Shown here: in pieces, positions 17,349-26,586 of the stretch | Numbering within the stretch: the stretch's first letter is position 1 | Layout: each line of letters begins with the position of its first letter | Source: Oerskovia paurometabola | Lineage (GTDB): Bacteria; Actinomycetota; Actinomycetes; Actinomycetales; Cellulomonadaceae | Reading direction: 5' to 3' | Assembly: GCF_016907365.1 (NCBI RefSeq) | Contig: NZ_JAFBBV010000001.1 | Coordinates: forward strand, 3,162,001 to 3,226,000 | Length of the DNA stretch: 64,000 nucleotides | Notes under the pieces: model-generated | Databases searched by the model: none | The model's input: the letters and a program-made list of their open reading frames with translations, nothing else | Told to the model about the DNA's origin: nothing | Translations under genes and position numbers: made by a program

Positions 17349-17377
17349 ACCGTAGGGCGACTTCTGACGAGCGTCAA
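17349..17377 (-). promoter_or_regulatory. Promoter of the first sugar operon
   Basis: On the minus strand, TTGACG (17377-17372) is followed after exactly 17 bp by TACGGT (17354-17349), with 7 nt to the ATG at 17341. Both hexamers match the actinobacterial housekeeping consensus well. The -35 and part of the spacer lie inside the operator at 17359-17386. Confidence 0.75.
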
Positions 17378-17386
17378 GCAAAAGCC
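17359..17386. promoter_or_regulatory. Operator site A, proposed ROK-regulator binding site
   Basis: On the plus strand the site reads GACTTCTG, then 12 nt (ACGAGCGTCAAG), then CAAAAGCC. It aligns without gaps to sites at 30450-30477 and 30715-30742, and its spacer holds a TGACG/CGTCA dyad. It overlaps the -35 of the operon promoter, as expected for repression. The left arm is imperfect (two mismatches to the best site). Confidence 0.65.
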
Positions 17387-17397
17387 GAATGTTAGAT

Positions 17398-17413
17398 GTC
17401 ACCGTTTGGTAAC
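17398..17413. promoter_or_regulatory. Upstream dyad GTCACC-N4-GGTAAC
   Basis: This imperfect dyad lies 12 bp upstream of operator A. A related sequence (GTTACC, 4 nt, CGTGAC, in the opposite orientation) lies 16 bp upstream of operator C at 30494-30509. The position suggests an activator site, but only two copies are seen. Confidence 0.3.
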
Positions 17414-17480
17414 TCCATCGGTTAAACAATTGCCGAGGCCTACCGTTCCCCGGCAGACCGCTGTCCCCCGCGCACGCCGA

Positions 17481-17510
17481 AGGGCGCCCTCCCGGGTGGG
17501 AGGGCGCCCT
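17481..17510 (-). terminator. Hairpin terminator after the TIM-barrel gene
   Basis: AGGGCGCCCTCCC and GGGAGGGCGCCCT form a perfect 13-bp stem with a 4-nt loop. It lies 18 nt past the stop at 17528 and before the first operon's promoter region, so it separates the two gene sets. Confidence 0.85.
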
Positions 17511-17527
17511 CATGGTGAGCTCCTGGC

Positions 17528-18532
17528 CTACTCCTTGGTCGAGAACGCCGCGTCGAACGCGGCCTCGGGAGCCTCGAACGCGTACTGCTTCACGAACGCG
17601 AGCGCCTCGGGCGCGCCCACCAGGCGGTCCATGCCCGCGTCCTCCCACTCGACCGAGATGGGCCCCTCGTAGCCGATGCTGTTGAGCATCCGGAAGGCAT
17701 CCTCCCAGGGCACGTCGCCGTGGCCGGTCGAGATGAAGTCCCAGCCGCGGCGGGGGTCGGCCCAGGCCAGGTGCGAACCCAGACGACCGTTGCGGCCGTT
17801 GTGCATGCGCTTCTTCGTGTCCTTGCAGTCCACGTGGTAGATCCGGTCCTGGAAGTCCCAGAGGAACCCGACCGGGTCCAGGTCCTGCCACACCATGTGG
17901 CTCGGGTCCCAGTTGAGGCCGAACGCCTTGCGATGACCGATCGCCTCGAGCGTGCGGACCGTGGTCCAGTAGTCGTACGCGATCTCGCTCGGGTGCACCT
18001 CGTGGGCGAAGCGGACCCCGACCTCGTCGAAGACGTCCAGGATCGGGTTCCACCGGTCGGCGAAGTCCTGGTAGCCCGCGTCGATCATGTCCTGCGACGC
18101 CGGCGGGAACATCGCGACGTACTTCCAGATCGACGAGCCGGTGAAGCCCACGACGGTCTTGACGCCCAGCCTCGCCGCGAGCCGGGCGGTGTTCTTCATC
18201 TCCTCGGCCGCGCGCTGCCGCACACCCTCAGGATCACCGTCGCCCCACACGCGGTCCGACAGGATGTCGCGGTGCCGCTGGTCGATCGGGTCGTCGCACA
18301 CCGCCTGCCCCTTGAGGTGGTTCGAGATCGCGTAGACCTTCAGCCCGTGCGCCTCGAGCAGCGCGAGCTTGCCCGCGACGTACTCCTCGTCGTCCCAGCG
18401 CCACGGGTCCAGGTGGTCGCCCCAGCAGGCGATCTCCAGGCCGTCGTAGCCCCAGCCCGACGCGAGGCGCACGACCTCCTCGAAGGGCAGGTCGGCCCAC
18501 TGGCCGGTGAACAGGGTGATGGGTCGTGCCAT
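17528..18532 (-). CDS. Sugar isomerase/epimerase, TIM barrel (copy 2)
   Basis: The 334-residue protein is a xylose-isomerase-like TIM barrel. Expected metal ligands are visible: Glu in [14 protein letters not shown] (about residue 178), Asp in [11 protein letters not shown] (about 212), His in IYHVDCKD (about 238) and Glu in [10 protein letters not shown] (about 295). Longer than the copy at 9801-10664 and only distantly similar, it resembles enzymes found beside Gfo/Idh/MocA oxidoreductases in inositol and 3-keto-glycoside gene sets. It should act on an imported sugar in the cytoplasm. GAAGGAGAC precedes the ATG at 18532. It ends the second gene set and is followed by a strong terminator. 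Confidence 0.82.
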   Translation of the reverse strand: MARPITLFTGQWADLPFEEVVRLASGWGYDGLEIACWGDHLDPWRWDDEEYVAGKLALLEAHGLKVYAISNHLKGQAVCDDPIDQRHRDILSDRVWGDGDPEGVRQRAAEEMKNTARLAARLGVKTVVGFTGSSIWKYVAMFPPASQDMIDAGYQDFADRWNPILDVFDEVGVRFAHEVHPSEIAYDYWTTVRTLEAIGHRKAFGLNWDPSHMVWQDLDPVGFLWDFQDRIYHVDCKDTKKRMHNGRNGRLGSHLAWADPRRGWDFISTGHGDVPWEDAFRMLNSIGYEGPISVEWEDAGMDRLVGAPEALAFVKQYAFEAPEAAFDAAFSTKE

Positions 18533-18609
18533 GTCGATGTCTCCTTCGTTCCGACGCCCGGTGGTTCGGGATGTCTGGGTGGTTTCTGGGGCTCGGTGGG
18601 CGTGCCGGC

Positions 18610-19299
18610 TCAGGGGCGCTTCGTGGCCGTCGCGCGGCGACGGAGCACGAGCACGGCCCCCGCTGCGAGCAGCAGGACCACGCCCCCCACGACGAGCGCC
18701 GTCGTCGGGACGCCCGACCCCTCGTCGCTCGCGGCCGCTGCCGAGGCCCCCTCTCCCGAGGCGTCGCCCTCGGCACCGTCCTGCGCACCGTCCTCCGCGG
18801 GCGCGGGCGCGGCGGGCGGCGGGACCACGTCGATCTGCGAGGTCGCGGTCGTGGCGACCGGGGTGGTCGTCGTCGCGGTCACGGTCCAGTGGCCGTCGGT
18901 CAGGACGTCGGGAGCGGACGTGTACCACCCCACGCCCTCGGAGGCCGACGAGAGCTGGAGGGGGCCGATCTCCGTCCCGGCGTCGGACACCGCCGTCACC
19001 ATGACGTCGACGATCTCCTCGACCGGGTGCCCGTCCGTCTTGTAGGTCACGTTGACCGAGATGCCGCCGGCGCCGTCGCCGCCGATCGACAGGATGATGT
19101 CGCCTCCGTGCGCGCTCGCGGGCACCGCGCCGAGCACGGTCGCGAGCAGCGTCCCGAGCAGCAGGGCCATGCCGGCGGCCGCGGCCGCGCGCACGCGCCC
19201 AAGGGCGCGGGTCAGGGGGCCGGAGCGGGCGCGAGGGCGCGGGGTGCGCGCCCGGTCGGGACCGGTGTGCCGGTTCTGCTGCTGAGTCATGTCGCTCAT
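18610..19299 (-). CDS. Membrane-anchored exported protein with a CopC/FixH-like beta domain
   Basis: The 229-residue protein has a long basic N-terminus, a signal/anchor helix (about residues 41-62 ending VPASA before HGGD), an extracytoplasmic beta-rich domain (about 65-150, with [23 protein letters not shown] and [17 protein letters not shown]), a Pro/Ala/Glu/Gly linker and a C-terminal membrane helix followed by [10 protein letters not shown]. The layout resembles CopC/FixH-like exported domains, but no metal ligand set is clear. It has no LPXTG. It lies between the second giant dehydrogenase gene and the TIM barrel, so it may tether or partner the secreted protein; this is inference. ATG 19290 is an alternative start. 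Confidence 0.6.
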   Translation of the reverse strand: MSDMTQQQNRHTGPDRARTPRPRARSGPLTRALGRVRAAAAAGMALLLGTLLATVLGAVPASAHGGDIILSIGGDGAGGISVNVTYKTDGHPVEEIVDVMVTAVSDAGTEIGPLQLSSASEGVGWYTSAPDVLTDGHWTVTATTTTPVATTATSQIDVVPPPAAPAPAEDGAQDGAEGDASGEGASAAAASDEGSGVPTTALVVGGVVLLLAAGAVLVLRRRATATKRP

Positions 19300-19695
19300 C
19301 ACCTCGTCGTGAAGAAGGGTCGTGCGTCGGGCTGTGCGGCCCGGTGGACCGAACGGTACTGCTGGACGTGCGGTGCACGACCGCGCCTCGCGCGGCGGTG
19401 CAGCCGGTGGTGCTCGCCCGCGGGACGCAGGTCCCGCAGGTGCCCCCTCCGGTCTCGGAGGGGGTGGCTCCCGGCACCGGCCGGAGCACCGGGGTTCCGG
19501 TGCCGGGGGCCGGTGCTCCCCGGTCGCCGACTCACGTCGTCGTCCGGGGAGCACCCGGGTGTGCGCGGCCTTCGACCGTGCTGGCGAGGTCCCGGCCGAA
19601 GGGCCCCCGTCAGCACACGTCGGTCGACGCTCCACGGCACACCGGTCGTTGCCGGTGAGGTCGCGGCGTCACCGCCACGACCTCACCGGGGCCGG
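19300..19695. other. 396-bp intergenic region with clustered hairpins
   Basis: No gene is seen here. The stretch contains several strong inverted repeats: CCCCCTCC/GGAGGGGG around 19443-19464, GCACCGG/CCGGTGC around 19490, a 12-bp stem at 19512-19523 with 19544-19555, and the terminator at 19652-19689. It separates the giant ThuA-dehydrogenase gene from the CopC-like gene, which may have its own promoter here; no convincing -35/-10 pair was found. Confidence 0.6.
19652..19689 (-). terminator. Hairpin terminator after the second giant ThuA-dehydrogenase gene
   Basis: CCGGTGAGGTCG and CGACCTCACCGG form a perfect 12-bp stem. The 14-nt loop holds a further GGCG/CGCC mini-stem. It starts 7 nt past the stop codon at 19696. 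Confidence 0.85.
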
Positions 19696-22600
19696 TCAGC
19701 CGCAGCTCGCCGCGGCGTGGTCGACCGTGAAGGTGGTGGTCCTCCCCTCGGCGTCCGTCGCGGTGACCGTGACCTGTCCGGCGTCGATCGACGCCGCACG
19801 GGTCGCGAAGGACTGGTGGGCCGACTTGCCCGCCGCGACGCCCGTGAAGGTCTTGGTGCCGTAGGCCGAGCGGACCACGATCGTGACCGGGGCGTCGCCC
19901 GAGTTCACGGCCGTGACCGCGAGCGTCACGCGGTTCGCGACGCACTTGGGGGCCGCCGAGACCGTCACGGGGACGGTCTCGCCGGCGGGCACGTCGACCG
20001 ACTGCGTCGAGACGTTCCCGGCCAGGTCGGTCGCCCGGTACGCGAACGTCACGGCCTCGTCACCGACGGCGACCGGGGCGTCGTACGCGGCCCAGGTCGT
20101 CCCGTCGAGCGAGTACTCGACCGAGGCGACGCCCGAGACGGCGTCCGTGGCGACGACCTCGACCGTGCGGTCCTCGCGCAGCGTCGCCGCCACGCTCGGG
20201 CCGTCGGCGTCGATCTTGACCACCACGTCGGCGCCCGTCGCGTTCTCGGTGCCGGCCGAGGCCCGCACCTTGAGCGTGTGCTCGCCCGGGCCCGACACGA
20301 CCACGGGGGCCGTGTACTCGGCCCACGCGCCGCCGTCGAGCTGGTACTCGCGGTAGACCTGCTGGCCGGCCGCACCGCCCGTGGTGGCGACCGTGACGGT
20401 CACCGGACCGGTCCACCAGCCGTTCGCGCCCGACGGCGAGGCCGGGTCGAGCGACCCGCTCACCGTGAGCGGCTCGGCTGCCGGGCCCACGACCTTGAAG
20501 TGCTCGAAGGTCGCGGTCGCGGAGGCCTGCTGGCCCGCGCCCAGGGCGTACAGACCGATCTTCGCGTCCGCCAGACCCGGGTTGGTGACCTTCTCCGCCA
20601 TCTCGGTCCACGTCACGCCGTCGGCGCTGTACGAACCCGTGTAGGTCGTACCCACCTTGGCCAGACGCAGCCACCAGACGCCCTGCGTCAGGCTGTTGAC
20701 GTTGGGCTGCGGGTTGAGGACGGTCGCACCGGCCTCGCTGCGCATCTCGAGCCCACGGTCGACCGCCGCGCCCGGCTGGTTCTTCGTGATGAAGTCCAGC
20801 TTGACGTAGTTGTCGTCGTCGCCGTACAGGATCAGACCACCCTGCTGGTACTGCTGGTCGAACGTCGAGCCGTCGACCTTGGTCTCGACGGTCCAGTCAC
20901 CGGCAGGCTGGTCCTGCAGGACGATGTTCGGCACGTCGGTGTTGCCCGTGCCGTAGATGTCCGTGGGCGTCGTGTCGATCTCGAGCTTGCCACCGGCCAC
21001 CCGGAGGCCCGACGCGTCAGGACGGACCACGCTGTTCCAGCGGCAGCCGTCGAGCGACGTCCCCTCGAACTCGTCGTCCGGCCCGGCCGCGGTGGCCGTG
21101 TCGTCCGGCGTGATGTGGAACCAGTCGAACTTCGCGTCGACCACGTCGGGGACGGAACCGTCGTTCGCGAACGCGACGAGCCCGATCTTCGGGTTCACGA
21201 GCCCGTGCAGCGACTTGGTCTCGGACATGGCCGTGAAGTCCAGACCGTCGGCCGAGTAGTACGCCCGCAGGTTCGACCCGTCGCTCGTGTAGCGCACGTA
21301 GAACGTGTCCGGGAAGTCCGTCGTGATGTTCACGTTGGACGCGGCCACCTCGTTCGGCGCGCCGTTCTCCTCACGGATGAACTGGAAGACGCGCGAGTTC
21401 GGGTCGGCCCCGGTCCCGCGGCCCTGGATGACCATCTTGGCGTAGTTGTCACCGTCGCCCCACAGGAGCAGACCGGCCTGCTGGTACTGCGCGCGTGCCG
21501 GGAAGGTGACCTTGGTGGTCGCCGTCCACGGACCCGAGGGCAGGTCCTGCAGGACGATGTTGGACACCGGTCCCTCGCCCTGGCCGTAGAAGTCCGCCTT
21601 GCTCGCGGGGATCACCAGGTGACCGTCGGAGACCGCGAGCTTCTGGTCCCGGCGGATGATCGTGGACCAGCGGTCCTCGTCCACCGCGGTGCCCGTGAAG
21701 TCGTCCGAGCGGCCCGAGAAGCACATGACCGGACCGGCCTCGTTGACCTTGATGTTCACGTACTTGACCGTGTACGCACCACCGGCGTCGGTCACGCGGA
21801 CCTGGAGCCGGTAGGTGCCCGCCGCGGTGTACGTGTGCGAGAACTCGGGACCGCCGTCGACGAACCCGCCGCCCAGCCCGTCGTCCCACGCGTACACCAG
21901 GTCGGACGCCTCGCCGTCGGGGTCGGAGCCCGTCGCGGTCGCCGTGACCGTCAGCGGGGCCGGACCGGCGAGCGTGGGCACGTCGAGCTCGACGTCGGGA
22001 CGGACGTTGTCCGTCACGCCACGGCCCTCGATGTCCATCCAGTTGACGTTGATGCCGCCCGAGAGCAGGACGAAGTAGAGCGTCCCGCTGCCTTCCGGCA
22101 CGTTCGTCAGCTGTGTCGACACGTCGCGGTAGACCTGCCAGTCCCCCGTGTTCGGCACGGTGATCCGGCCGATCTCGGGGCCGTCCGCCGCGTCCCAGCG
22201 CAGCGAGACCACGCCGTTCGCGTTGGGCGAGGCCACGCGCAGGCTGATCGCCTCGACGTTGGCCAGGCTCACGGGCTCGTGCGCCCACCAGTCACCGGGC
22301 TCGATGTAACCCAGGTTCTGGCCGCCGCCCGCGGAGTCCGAGGTGGTCTCCTTCTGGACGCCGGGGGTGCCGCTCGTGCCGATCGAGGTCTCACGACCCG
22401 TCGAGGTGTAGAACTCCGACTGGACGCGCTTGGGCTGGAGCACCTGCAGCGCGTTGCCCGTGAGCGGGACGCCGGCGTCGCCGCCGTCGTCCGTGTACGA
22501 GCCCTCGATGACCCAGAAGATGTTCGACTCGATGCCGTGCCCCTCGTCGCGAGCGGTCTGGAGCACGCCCTCGCAGCCGTACAGCTCCTCCATGGGGTGC

Positions 22601-25224
22601 GCGTGCGAGTCGTGGCCGAGCGAGGTGCGCAGCGCCACCGTGGAGCAGTCCACCTCACCGTCGGGGTCGTCGACCGTGATCCGGTAGCGGACCTGGTCAC
22701 CCCACTCGAAGAACCCGCCGTTGTCCGGGAACTCGATCTTCACCACGGGCGCCTGGTTGCCGACGACGATCGTGACGTTCGCGACCGCGAGCTTGCCGTC
22801 GGGGTCGCTCACCGTGAGCTGCGCCGTGTAGGAGCCGTTCGCGGTGTAGGTGTGGGTCGGGTTGGCCTCGGTCGAGGGCGCGGAGCCGTCGCCGAAGGTC
22901 CACTGGAGCGAGATGGGCTCGCCCGCCGGGTGACGCGAGCCCTCCGAGGAGAACTGGACCGTCAGGGGCGCGGAGCCGCTCGTCACGTCCGCCTGGGCGT
23001 GCGCGATGGGCGACGGGTCACCCTGGACGTAGTTGACCTTGTAGACCGCGCTCGAGTCGTTGTTTCCGCCGAAGCCCGAGCCCCAGTCGATCACGTACAG
23101 GGCGCCGTCGGGACCGAAGTCGAAGTCCATCGGCCGGTCGAACCCGTTGGACGGGTCGAGCACGCCCGGCAGCACCCGGTTGATGTCGACGATCTGGTCA
23201 CGCTTGTCGCCGTCGAGCTGGATCGAGAACATCGTGCCGTGGTTCCACTCGCCGAACAGCGCCTTGCCGTCCCAGTAGGCGGGCCACTTCACGTCGGAGT
23301 CGAGCTCGGGGTCGAACTCGTACACGGGGCCGCCCATGGGCGCGCCGCCGCCACCGATCTCGGGGAACTGCGGGTTGGCCGCGCCGGTGTACCAGATCTC
23401 GGCGGCCGTGGCGGCCGGGAGCTTCTGGATACCCGTGTTGTTCGGCGAGTCGTTGGTCGTCCCCGCCGCGCAGTCGAACGACGCACCGGACTGGCCGGTC
23501 GCGAAGTTGTAGTCGACGTAGGACGTGTTGGCGCCCGTGCAGTACGGCCAGCCGTAGAAGCCCGGCTCGCTCACGACGTTCCACTCGACCGCGCCACGAG
23601 GACCGCGGGCCGGGTCGGCCGCCCCCGAGTCGGGACCGTAGTCGCCGACGAGGACGTTGCCCGAGGCCGGGTCGAGACCGATCCGGAACGGGTTGCGGAA
23701 GCCCATGGCGTAGATCTCGGGGCGCGTCTTGTCGGTGCCCGGGGCGAACATGTTGCCCTCGGGGACCGTGTACGTCCCGTCGTCCTGCGGCGTGATGCGC
23801 AGCACCTTGCCGCGCAGGTCGTTCGAGTTCGCCGACGAGCCCTGGGCGTCGAAGTTCTTGCGACCGGGGCGCTCGTCGGTCGGCGTGAAGCCGCCCGACT
23901 CGAACGGGTTGGTGTTGTCCCCCGTGGCGAGGATCAGGTTGCCGTCGTCGTCGAAGATCATGTCCCCGCCCGCGTGGCAGCACGTGTCGCGCTGCGTCGT
24001 CACGGTCAGGAGCTTCTTCTCGCTCGCGAGGTCGAACGTCTTGGACGCCGCGTCGTAGGTGAAGCGCGAGATCCGGTTGTGCGGGCCGTCCGACCCGACG
24101 TTCGCTGGCGACCAGTAGGCGTAGAGCCAGCCGTTCCCGGCGAAGTCGGGGTCGAGCACCAGGCCCAGCAGCCCGTCCTCGTTCGCCTGCGTCACGTTCA
24201 GCGTGAGCGCCGTCGAGGTGACGTTGGCGTCGTGGTCGATGCGGCGGACGCGGCCGTCACGCTCGGCGTAGAACACCGTGCCGTCGGGGGCGACGTCGAG
24301 CATCATCGGGTTGCTCGTGTCCTCGTCGAGCGCGACGCGCTCGAAGCTCGCGCTCTGCGTCGCGTTGCAGTCCGAGTCGACGACGCCCGCGGCGGTCTGG
24401 ATGCCGCCCAGCAGGTGCTCGACGAAGTTCGGCTCGGTGTAGCTGGCCTGCGTGTGGCCGCCACCGGTGTACCAGGAGCGCCCGCCCTCGTAGGTCTGGC
24501 ACCAGGCGATCGGGTGGTCGGAGCCCATCTTGGCGCTGCCCGCGTCGTAGGACGTCTCGTCGAGGCTCGCGAGCACGTGCACCTTGTCGCGCGGGCTCGT
24601 GCGGAAGTTGTACCACTCGTCGAACCTGTCCCACCGGGACGGCAGGTGCGCGGTCGAGGGGTGGGCCCCGTCCTCCACCTTGATCGTGGCGTCCTGGTTC
24701 TGCGGGTGACCGGAGAAGTAGGCGCCCACGAGGTTGCCGTACCAGGGCCAGTCGTACTCGGTGTCGGACGCCGCGTGCACGCCGGCGTACCCGCCGCCGT
24801 TGGCGATGTACCGCTCGAACGAGGCCTGCTGCTCGGTGTTGAGCACGTCGCCGGTCGTCGAGAGCCAGATCACGACCTCGTACTGCGCGAGGTTCGCGTC
24901 GTTGAAGTCGGCCGCGTCCTCCGTGACGTCGACCGTGAAGCCGTTCTCGGTGCCGAGCTTCTCGATCGCCGCGATCCCGGCGGGGATCGCGTCGTGCCGG
25001 AACCCGGCGGTCTTGGAGAAGATCAGGGCGTCGAAGGGCGCCGCGGCGGCCTCCGGGGCTGCCGCGACGGACGCGGCGGGCTGGACGGAGCTGAGGGATC
25101 CGGGTGCAGCGGCGAATGCCGCCGCCCCGGTCGCCATGGACAGTGGGAGGGCCACCGCGGTAGCGGCGACGGCCGCGACCGTGCGCATCGTTGCGCGCGG
25201 TGCTCTCCAGAGCACGTTTCTCAC
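19696..25224 (-). CDS. Giant secreted ThuA - glucose/sorbosone dehydrogenase - PKD - lectin-like multidomain protein (copy 2)
   Basis: From GTG 25224 (GAGGAG 6 nt upstream) the product has 1842 residues. Order: signal peptide (1 to about 42); ThuA domain (63-278); glucose/sorbosone-dehydrogenase propeller (about 291-731, with MLDVAPDGTVFYAE, ILATGDN and GFRNPFRIG); PKD (738-821); His-rich region with LGHDSHAHP (about 855-900); CBM6-like domain (965-1070); a second PKD (1073-1160); two concanavalin/DUF1349-like domains (about 1168-1371 and 1380-1578); Ig-like repeats (1580-1748); and a C-terminal domain ending AASCG. It is paralogous to the protein at 3596-9664, with a second PKD in place of the Ig domain and one fewer lectin-like domain. 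In the propeller, a Cys-Cys-His occurs where copy 1 has a His-containing loop. Secreted sugar oxidation coupled to binding of an insoluble or polymeric glycoside is inferred. The open frame continues upstream to 26484, overlapping the oxidoreductase gene, and is not coding there. Confidence 0.85.
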   Translation of the reverse strand: MRNVLWRAPRATMRTVAAVAATAVALPLSMATGAAAFAAAPGSLSSVQPAASVAAAPEAAAAPFDALIFSKTAGFRHDAIPAGIAAIEKLGTENGFTVDVTEDAADFNDANLAQYEVVIWLSTTGDVLNTEQQASFERYIANGGGYAGVHAASDTEYDWPWYGNLVGAYFSGHPQNQDATIKVEDGAHPSTAHLPSRWDRFDEWYNFRTSPRDKVHVLASLDETSYDAGSAKMGSDHPIAWCQTYEGGRSWYTGGGHTQASYTEPNFVEHLLGGIQTAAGVVDSDCNATQSASFERVALDEDTSNPMMLDVAPDGTVFYAERDGRVRRIDHDANVTSTALTLNVTQANEDGLLGLVLDPDFAGNGWLYAYWSPANVGSDGPHNRISRFTYDAASKTFDLASEKKLLTVTTQRDTCCHAGGDMIFDDDGNLILATGDNTNPFESGGFTPTDERPGRKNFDAQGSSANSNDLRGKVLRITPQDDGTYTVPEGNMFAPGTDKTRPEIYAMGFRNPFRIGLDPASGNVLVGDYGPDSGAADPARGPRGAVEWNVVSEPGFYGWPYCTGANTSYVDYNFATGQSGASFDCAAGTTNDSPNNTGIQKLPAATAAEIWYTGAANPQFPEIGGGGAPMGGPVYEFDPELDSDVKWPAYWDGKALFGEWNHGTMFSIQLDGDKRDQIVDINRVLPGVLDPSNGFDRPMDFDFGPDGALYVIDWGSGFGGNNDSSAVYKVNYVQGDPSPIAHAQADVTSGSAPLTVQFSSEGSRHPAGEPISLQWTFGDGSAPSTEANPTHTYTANGSYTAQLTVSDPDGKLAVANVTIVVGNQAPVVKIEFPDNGGFFEWGDQVRYRITVDDPDGEVDCSTVALRTSLGHDSHAHPMEELYGCEGVLQTARDEGHGIESNIFWVIEGSYTDDGGDAGVPLTGNALQVLQPKRVQSEFYTSTGRETSIGTSGTPGVQKETTSDSAGGGQNLGYIEPGDWWAHEPVSLANVEAISLRVASPNANGVVSLRWDAADGPEIGRITVPNTGDWQVYRDVSTQLTNVPEGSGTLYFVLLSGGINVNWMDIEGRGVTDNVRPDVELDVPTLAGPAPLTVTATATGSDPDGEASDLVYAWDDGLGGGFVDGGPEFSHTYTAAGTYRLQVRVTDAGGAYTVKYVNIKVNEAGPVMCFSGRSDDFTGTAVDEDRWSTIIRRDQKLAVSDGHLVIPASKADFYGQGEGPVSNIVLQDLPSGPWTATTKVTFPARAQYQQAGLLLWGDGDNYAKMVIQGRGTGADPNSRVFQFIREENGAPNEVAASNVNITTDFPDTFYVRYTSDGSNLRAYYSADGLDFTAMSETKSLHGLVNPKIGLVAFANDGSVPDVVDAKFDWFHITPDDTATAAGPDDEFEGTSLDGCRWNSVVRPDASGLRVAGGKLEIDTTPTDIYGTGNTDVPNIVLQDQPAGDWTVETKVDGSTFDQQYQQGGLILYGDDDNYVKLDFITKNQPGAAVDRGLEMRSEAGATVLNPQPNVNSLTQGVWWLRLAKVGTTYTGSYSADGVTWTEMAEKVTNPGLADAKIGLYALGAGQQASATATFEHFKVVGPAAEPLTVSGSLDPASPSGANGWWTGPVTVTVATTGGAAGQQVYREYQLDGGAWAEYTAPVVVSGPGEHTLKVRASAGTENATGADVVVKIDADGPSVAATLREDRTVEVVATDAVSGVASVEYSLDGTTWAAYDAPVAVGDEAVTFAYRATDLAGNVSTQSVDVPAGETVPVTVSAAPKCVANRVTLAVTAVNSGDAPVTIVVRSAYGTKTFTGVAAGKSAHQSFATRAASIDAGQVTVTATDAEGRTTTFTVDHAAASCG

Positions 25225-25267
25225 CAAGGACTCCTCGTGATGATGGGACAAGGGTGCTGCGCTCCGG

Positions 25268-25302
25268 GGCGACGACGGCATCGGCCATGACCCGTCGTCG
25301 CC
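25268..25302 (-). terminator. Intergenic hairpin between oxidoreductase and giant dehydrogenase (copy 2)
   Basis: GGCGACGACGG (25268-25278) and CCGTCGTCGCC (25292-25302) are perfect 11-nt complements with a 13-nt loop. Two smaller hairpins follow toward 25370. It may attenuate read-through or stabilise mRNA ends inside the operon. Confidence 0.45.
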
Positions 25303-25385
25303 GGTGACGGACCTGCTCCGCCGGGCATCTCGCACCACGTTCCACGTGGCTCCCCCGCCGGTCCGGCGGGACGGTGGACCTCCTC

Positions 25386-26561
25386 TCAGATCTGCTGCCA
25401 GTCGCTGTCGGACGCAGCGCTGCGCTCGACGGCTTCGAGGATTCGCTGGACGGCCAGGCCGTCGGCGAAGGACGGGGTGGGCTGGGTGCCGGCCGCGACG
25501 TCGCGCACGAGGTCGACGGCCTGGTGCGTGAACGCGTGCTCGTAGCCGAGCCCGTGGCCGGCCGGCCACCAGCTCGCGATGTACGCGTGCTGAGGCTCGG
25601 TCACGACGATCCGCCGGAATCCCGCGACCTGCGGGTCGTCGGACGCGTCGAAGAAGTGCAGGACGTTCATGTCCTCGAAGTCGAACGCCACGGAGCCGCG
25701 CGAGCCGTTGATCTCGAGCCGGATCGCGTTCTTTCGACCGTAGGCGAAACGGGTGGCCTCGAAGACCCCCAGCCCCCCGCCCGTGAGCCGCGCGAGGAAG
25801 ACCGCGGCGTCGTCGACCGTGACCGGGCCCTTCTCGGTGCCGGCGGTGCCGGACAGGCCCGAGAAGCCGGTCGCGATCGGGCGCTCGTCGACGAACGTCT
25901 CGAGGACCCCCGAGACCCCGGTGATCGACTCGCCCGTGATGAACTGCGCGAGGTCGATGATGTGCGCCCCGATGTCGCCGAGCGCCCCGGACCCCGCCTT
26001 GGTCTTGTCGAGGCGCCACGAGAGCGGCACGTTCTCGTCGGCGATCCAGTCCTGGAGGTACTGGGCGCGCACGTGGCGGACCGTGCCGATCCTGCCGTCG
26101 ACGACGAGCTGGCGTGCGAGCTGGACCGCGGGGACCCGACGGTAGGTGAAGCCCACCGTGGAGAGCACACCGCGCTCCGCGGCCGCCTCGGCGGCGGCGA
26201 CCATGAGCTCGGCCTCGGCCACCGTGTTGGCCAGCGGCTTCTCGCACAGCACGTGCTTGCCCGCCTCGAGCGCCGCGATCGCGATCTCCGCGTGCGTGTC
26301 GCCCGGGGTGCAGATGTCGACCAGGTCGACGTCGTCGCGCGCCACGAGCTTGCGCCAGTCGGTCTCGACGTCGCGCCAGCCGAGCTTGTGCGCGGCCGCG
26401 GTGACCGCGTCCGCGTTCCGGCCGGCCAGCACGCGCATCTCGGGTGCGAGCGGCAGGTCGAAGAACCGCGGTGCGGTGCGCCATCCCTGCGAGTGGGCAG
26501 CCCCCATGAACGAGTACCCGACCATGCCGATCCCGAGGGCCGGGTGACCGTCTTGCGCCAT
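25386..26561 (-). CDS. Gfo/Idh/MocA family NAD(P)-dependent oxidoreductase (copy 2)
   Basis: The 391-residue protein has an N-terminal Rossmann motif (GIGMVGYSFMGAAHSQ), the family motif VLCEKPLAN (about residues 96-104), and GDIGAHIIDLAQF (about 188-200), which carries the active-site Asp and His. It should oxidise or reduce a sugar, often at C3, with NAD(P). It follows the binding-protein gene at 26652 and precedes the giant dehydrogenase gene, paralleling the oxidoreductase at 16079-17341, though the two are only moderately alike and this one lacks the N-terminal extension. ATG 26561 is chosen because AGGAAG lies 8 nt upstream; a GTG three codons earlier overlaps that site. Confidence 0.88.
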   Translation of the reverse strand: MAQDGHPALGIGMVGYSFMGAAHSQGWRTAPRFFDLPLAPEMRVLAGRNADAVTAAAHKLGWRDVETDWRKLVARDDVDLVDICTPGDTHAEIAIAALEAGKHVLCEKPLANTVAEAELMVAAAEAAAERGVLSTVGFTYRRVPAVQLARQLVVDGRIGTVRHVRAQYLQDWIADENVPLSWRLDKTKAGSGALGDIGAHIIDLAQFITGESITGVSGVLETFVDERPIATGFSGLSGTAGTEKGPVTVDDAAVFLARLTGGGLGVFEATRFAYGRKNAIRLEINGSRGSVAFDFEDMNVLHFFDASDDPQVAGFRRIVVTEPQHAYIASWWPAGHGLGYEHAFTHQAVDLVRDVAAGTQPTPSFADGLAVQRILEAVERSAASDSDWQQI

Positions 26562-26586
26562 CTCAGGCACTTCCTTTCGTGGTGGA

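Noticed and set aside
18610..18720. Sortase anchor at the end of the CopC-like protein
   Set aside because: There is a membrane helix and basic tail but no LPXTG-type motif (only VPTTA before the helix).
23940..24000. Cys-Cys-His in the copy 2 propeller as a haem c site
   Set aside because: The motif is CCH, not CXXCH, so covalent haem attachment is not supported; no other CXXCH was found in either giant protein.
18526..25290. A 2254-codon open frame on the plus strand across the second giant dehydrogenase gene
   Set aside because: Same kind of antisense shadow, with low-complexity Arg/Val/Gly/Asp sequence and no domains.
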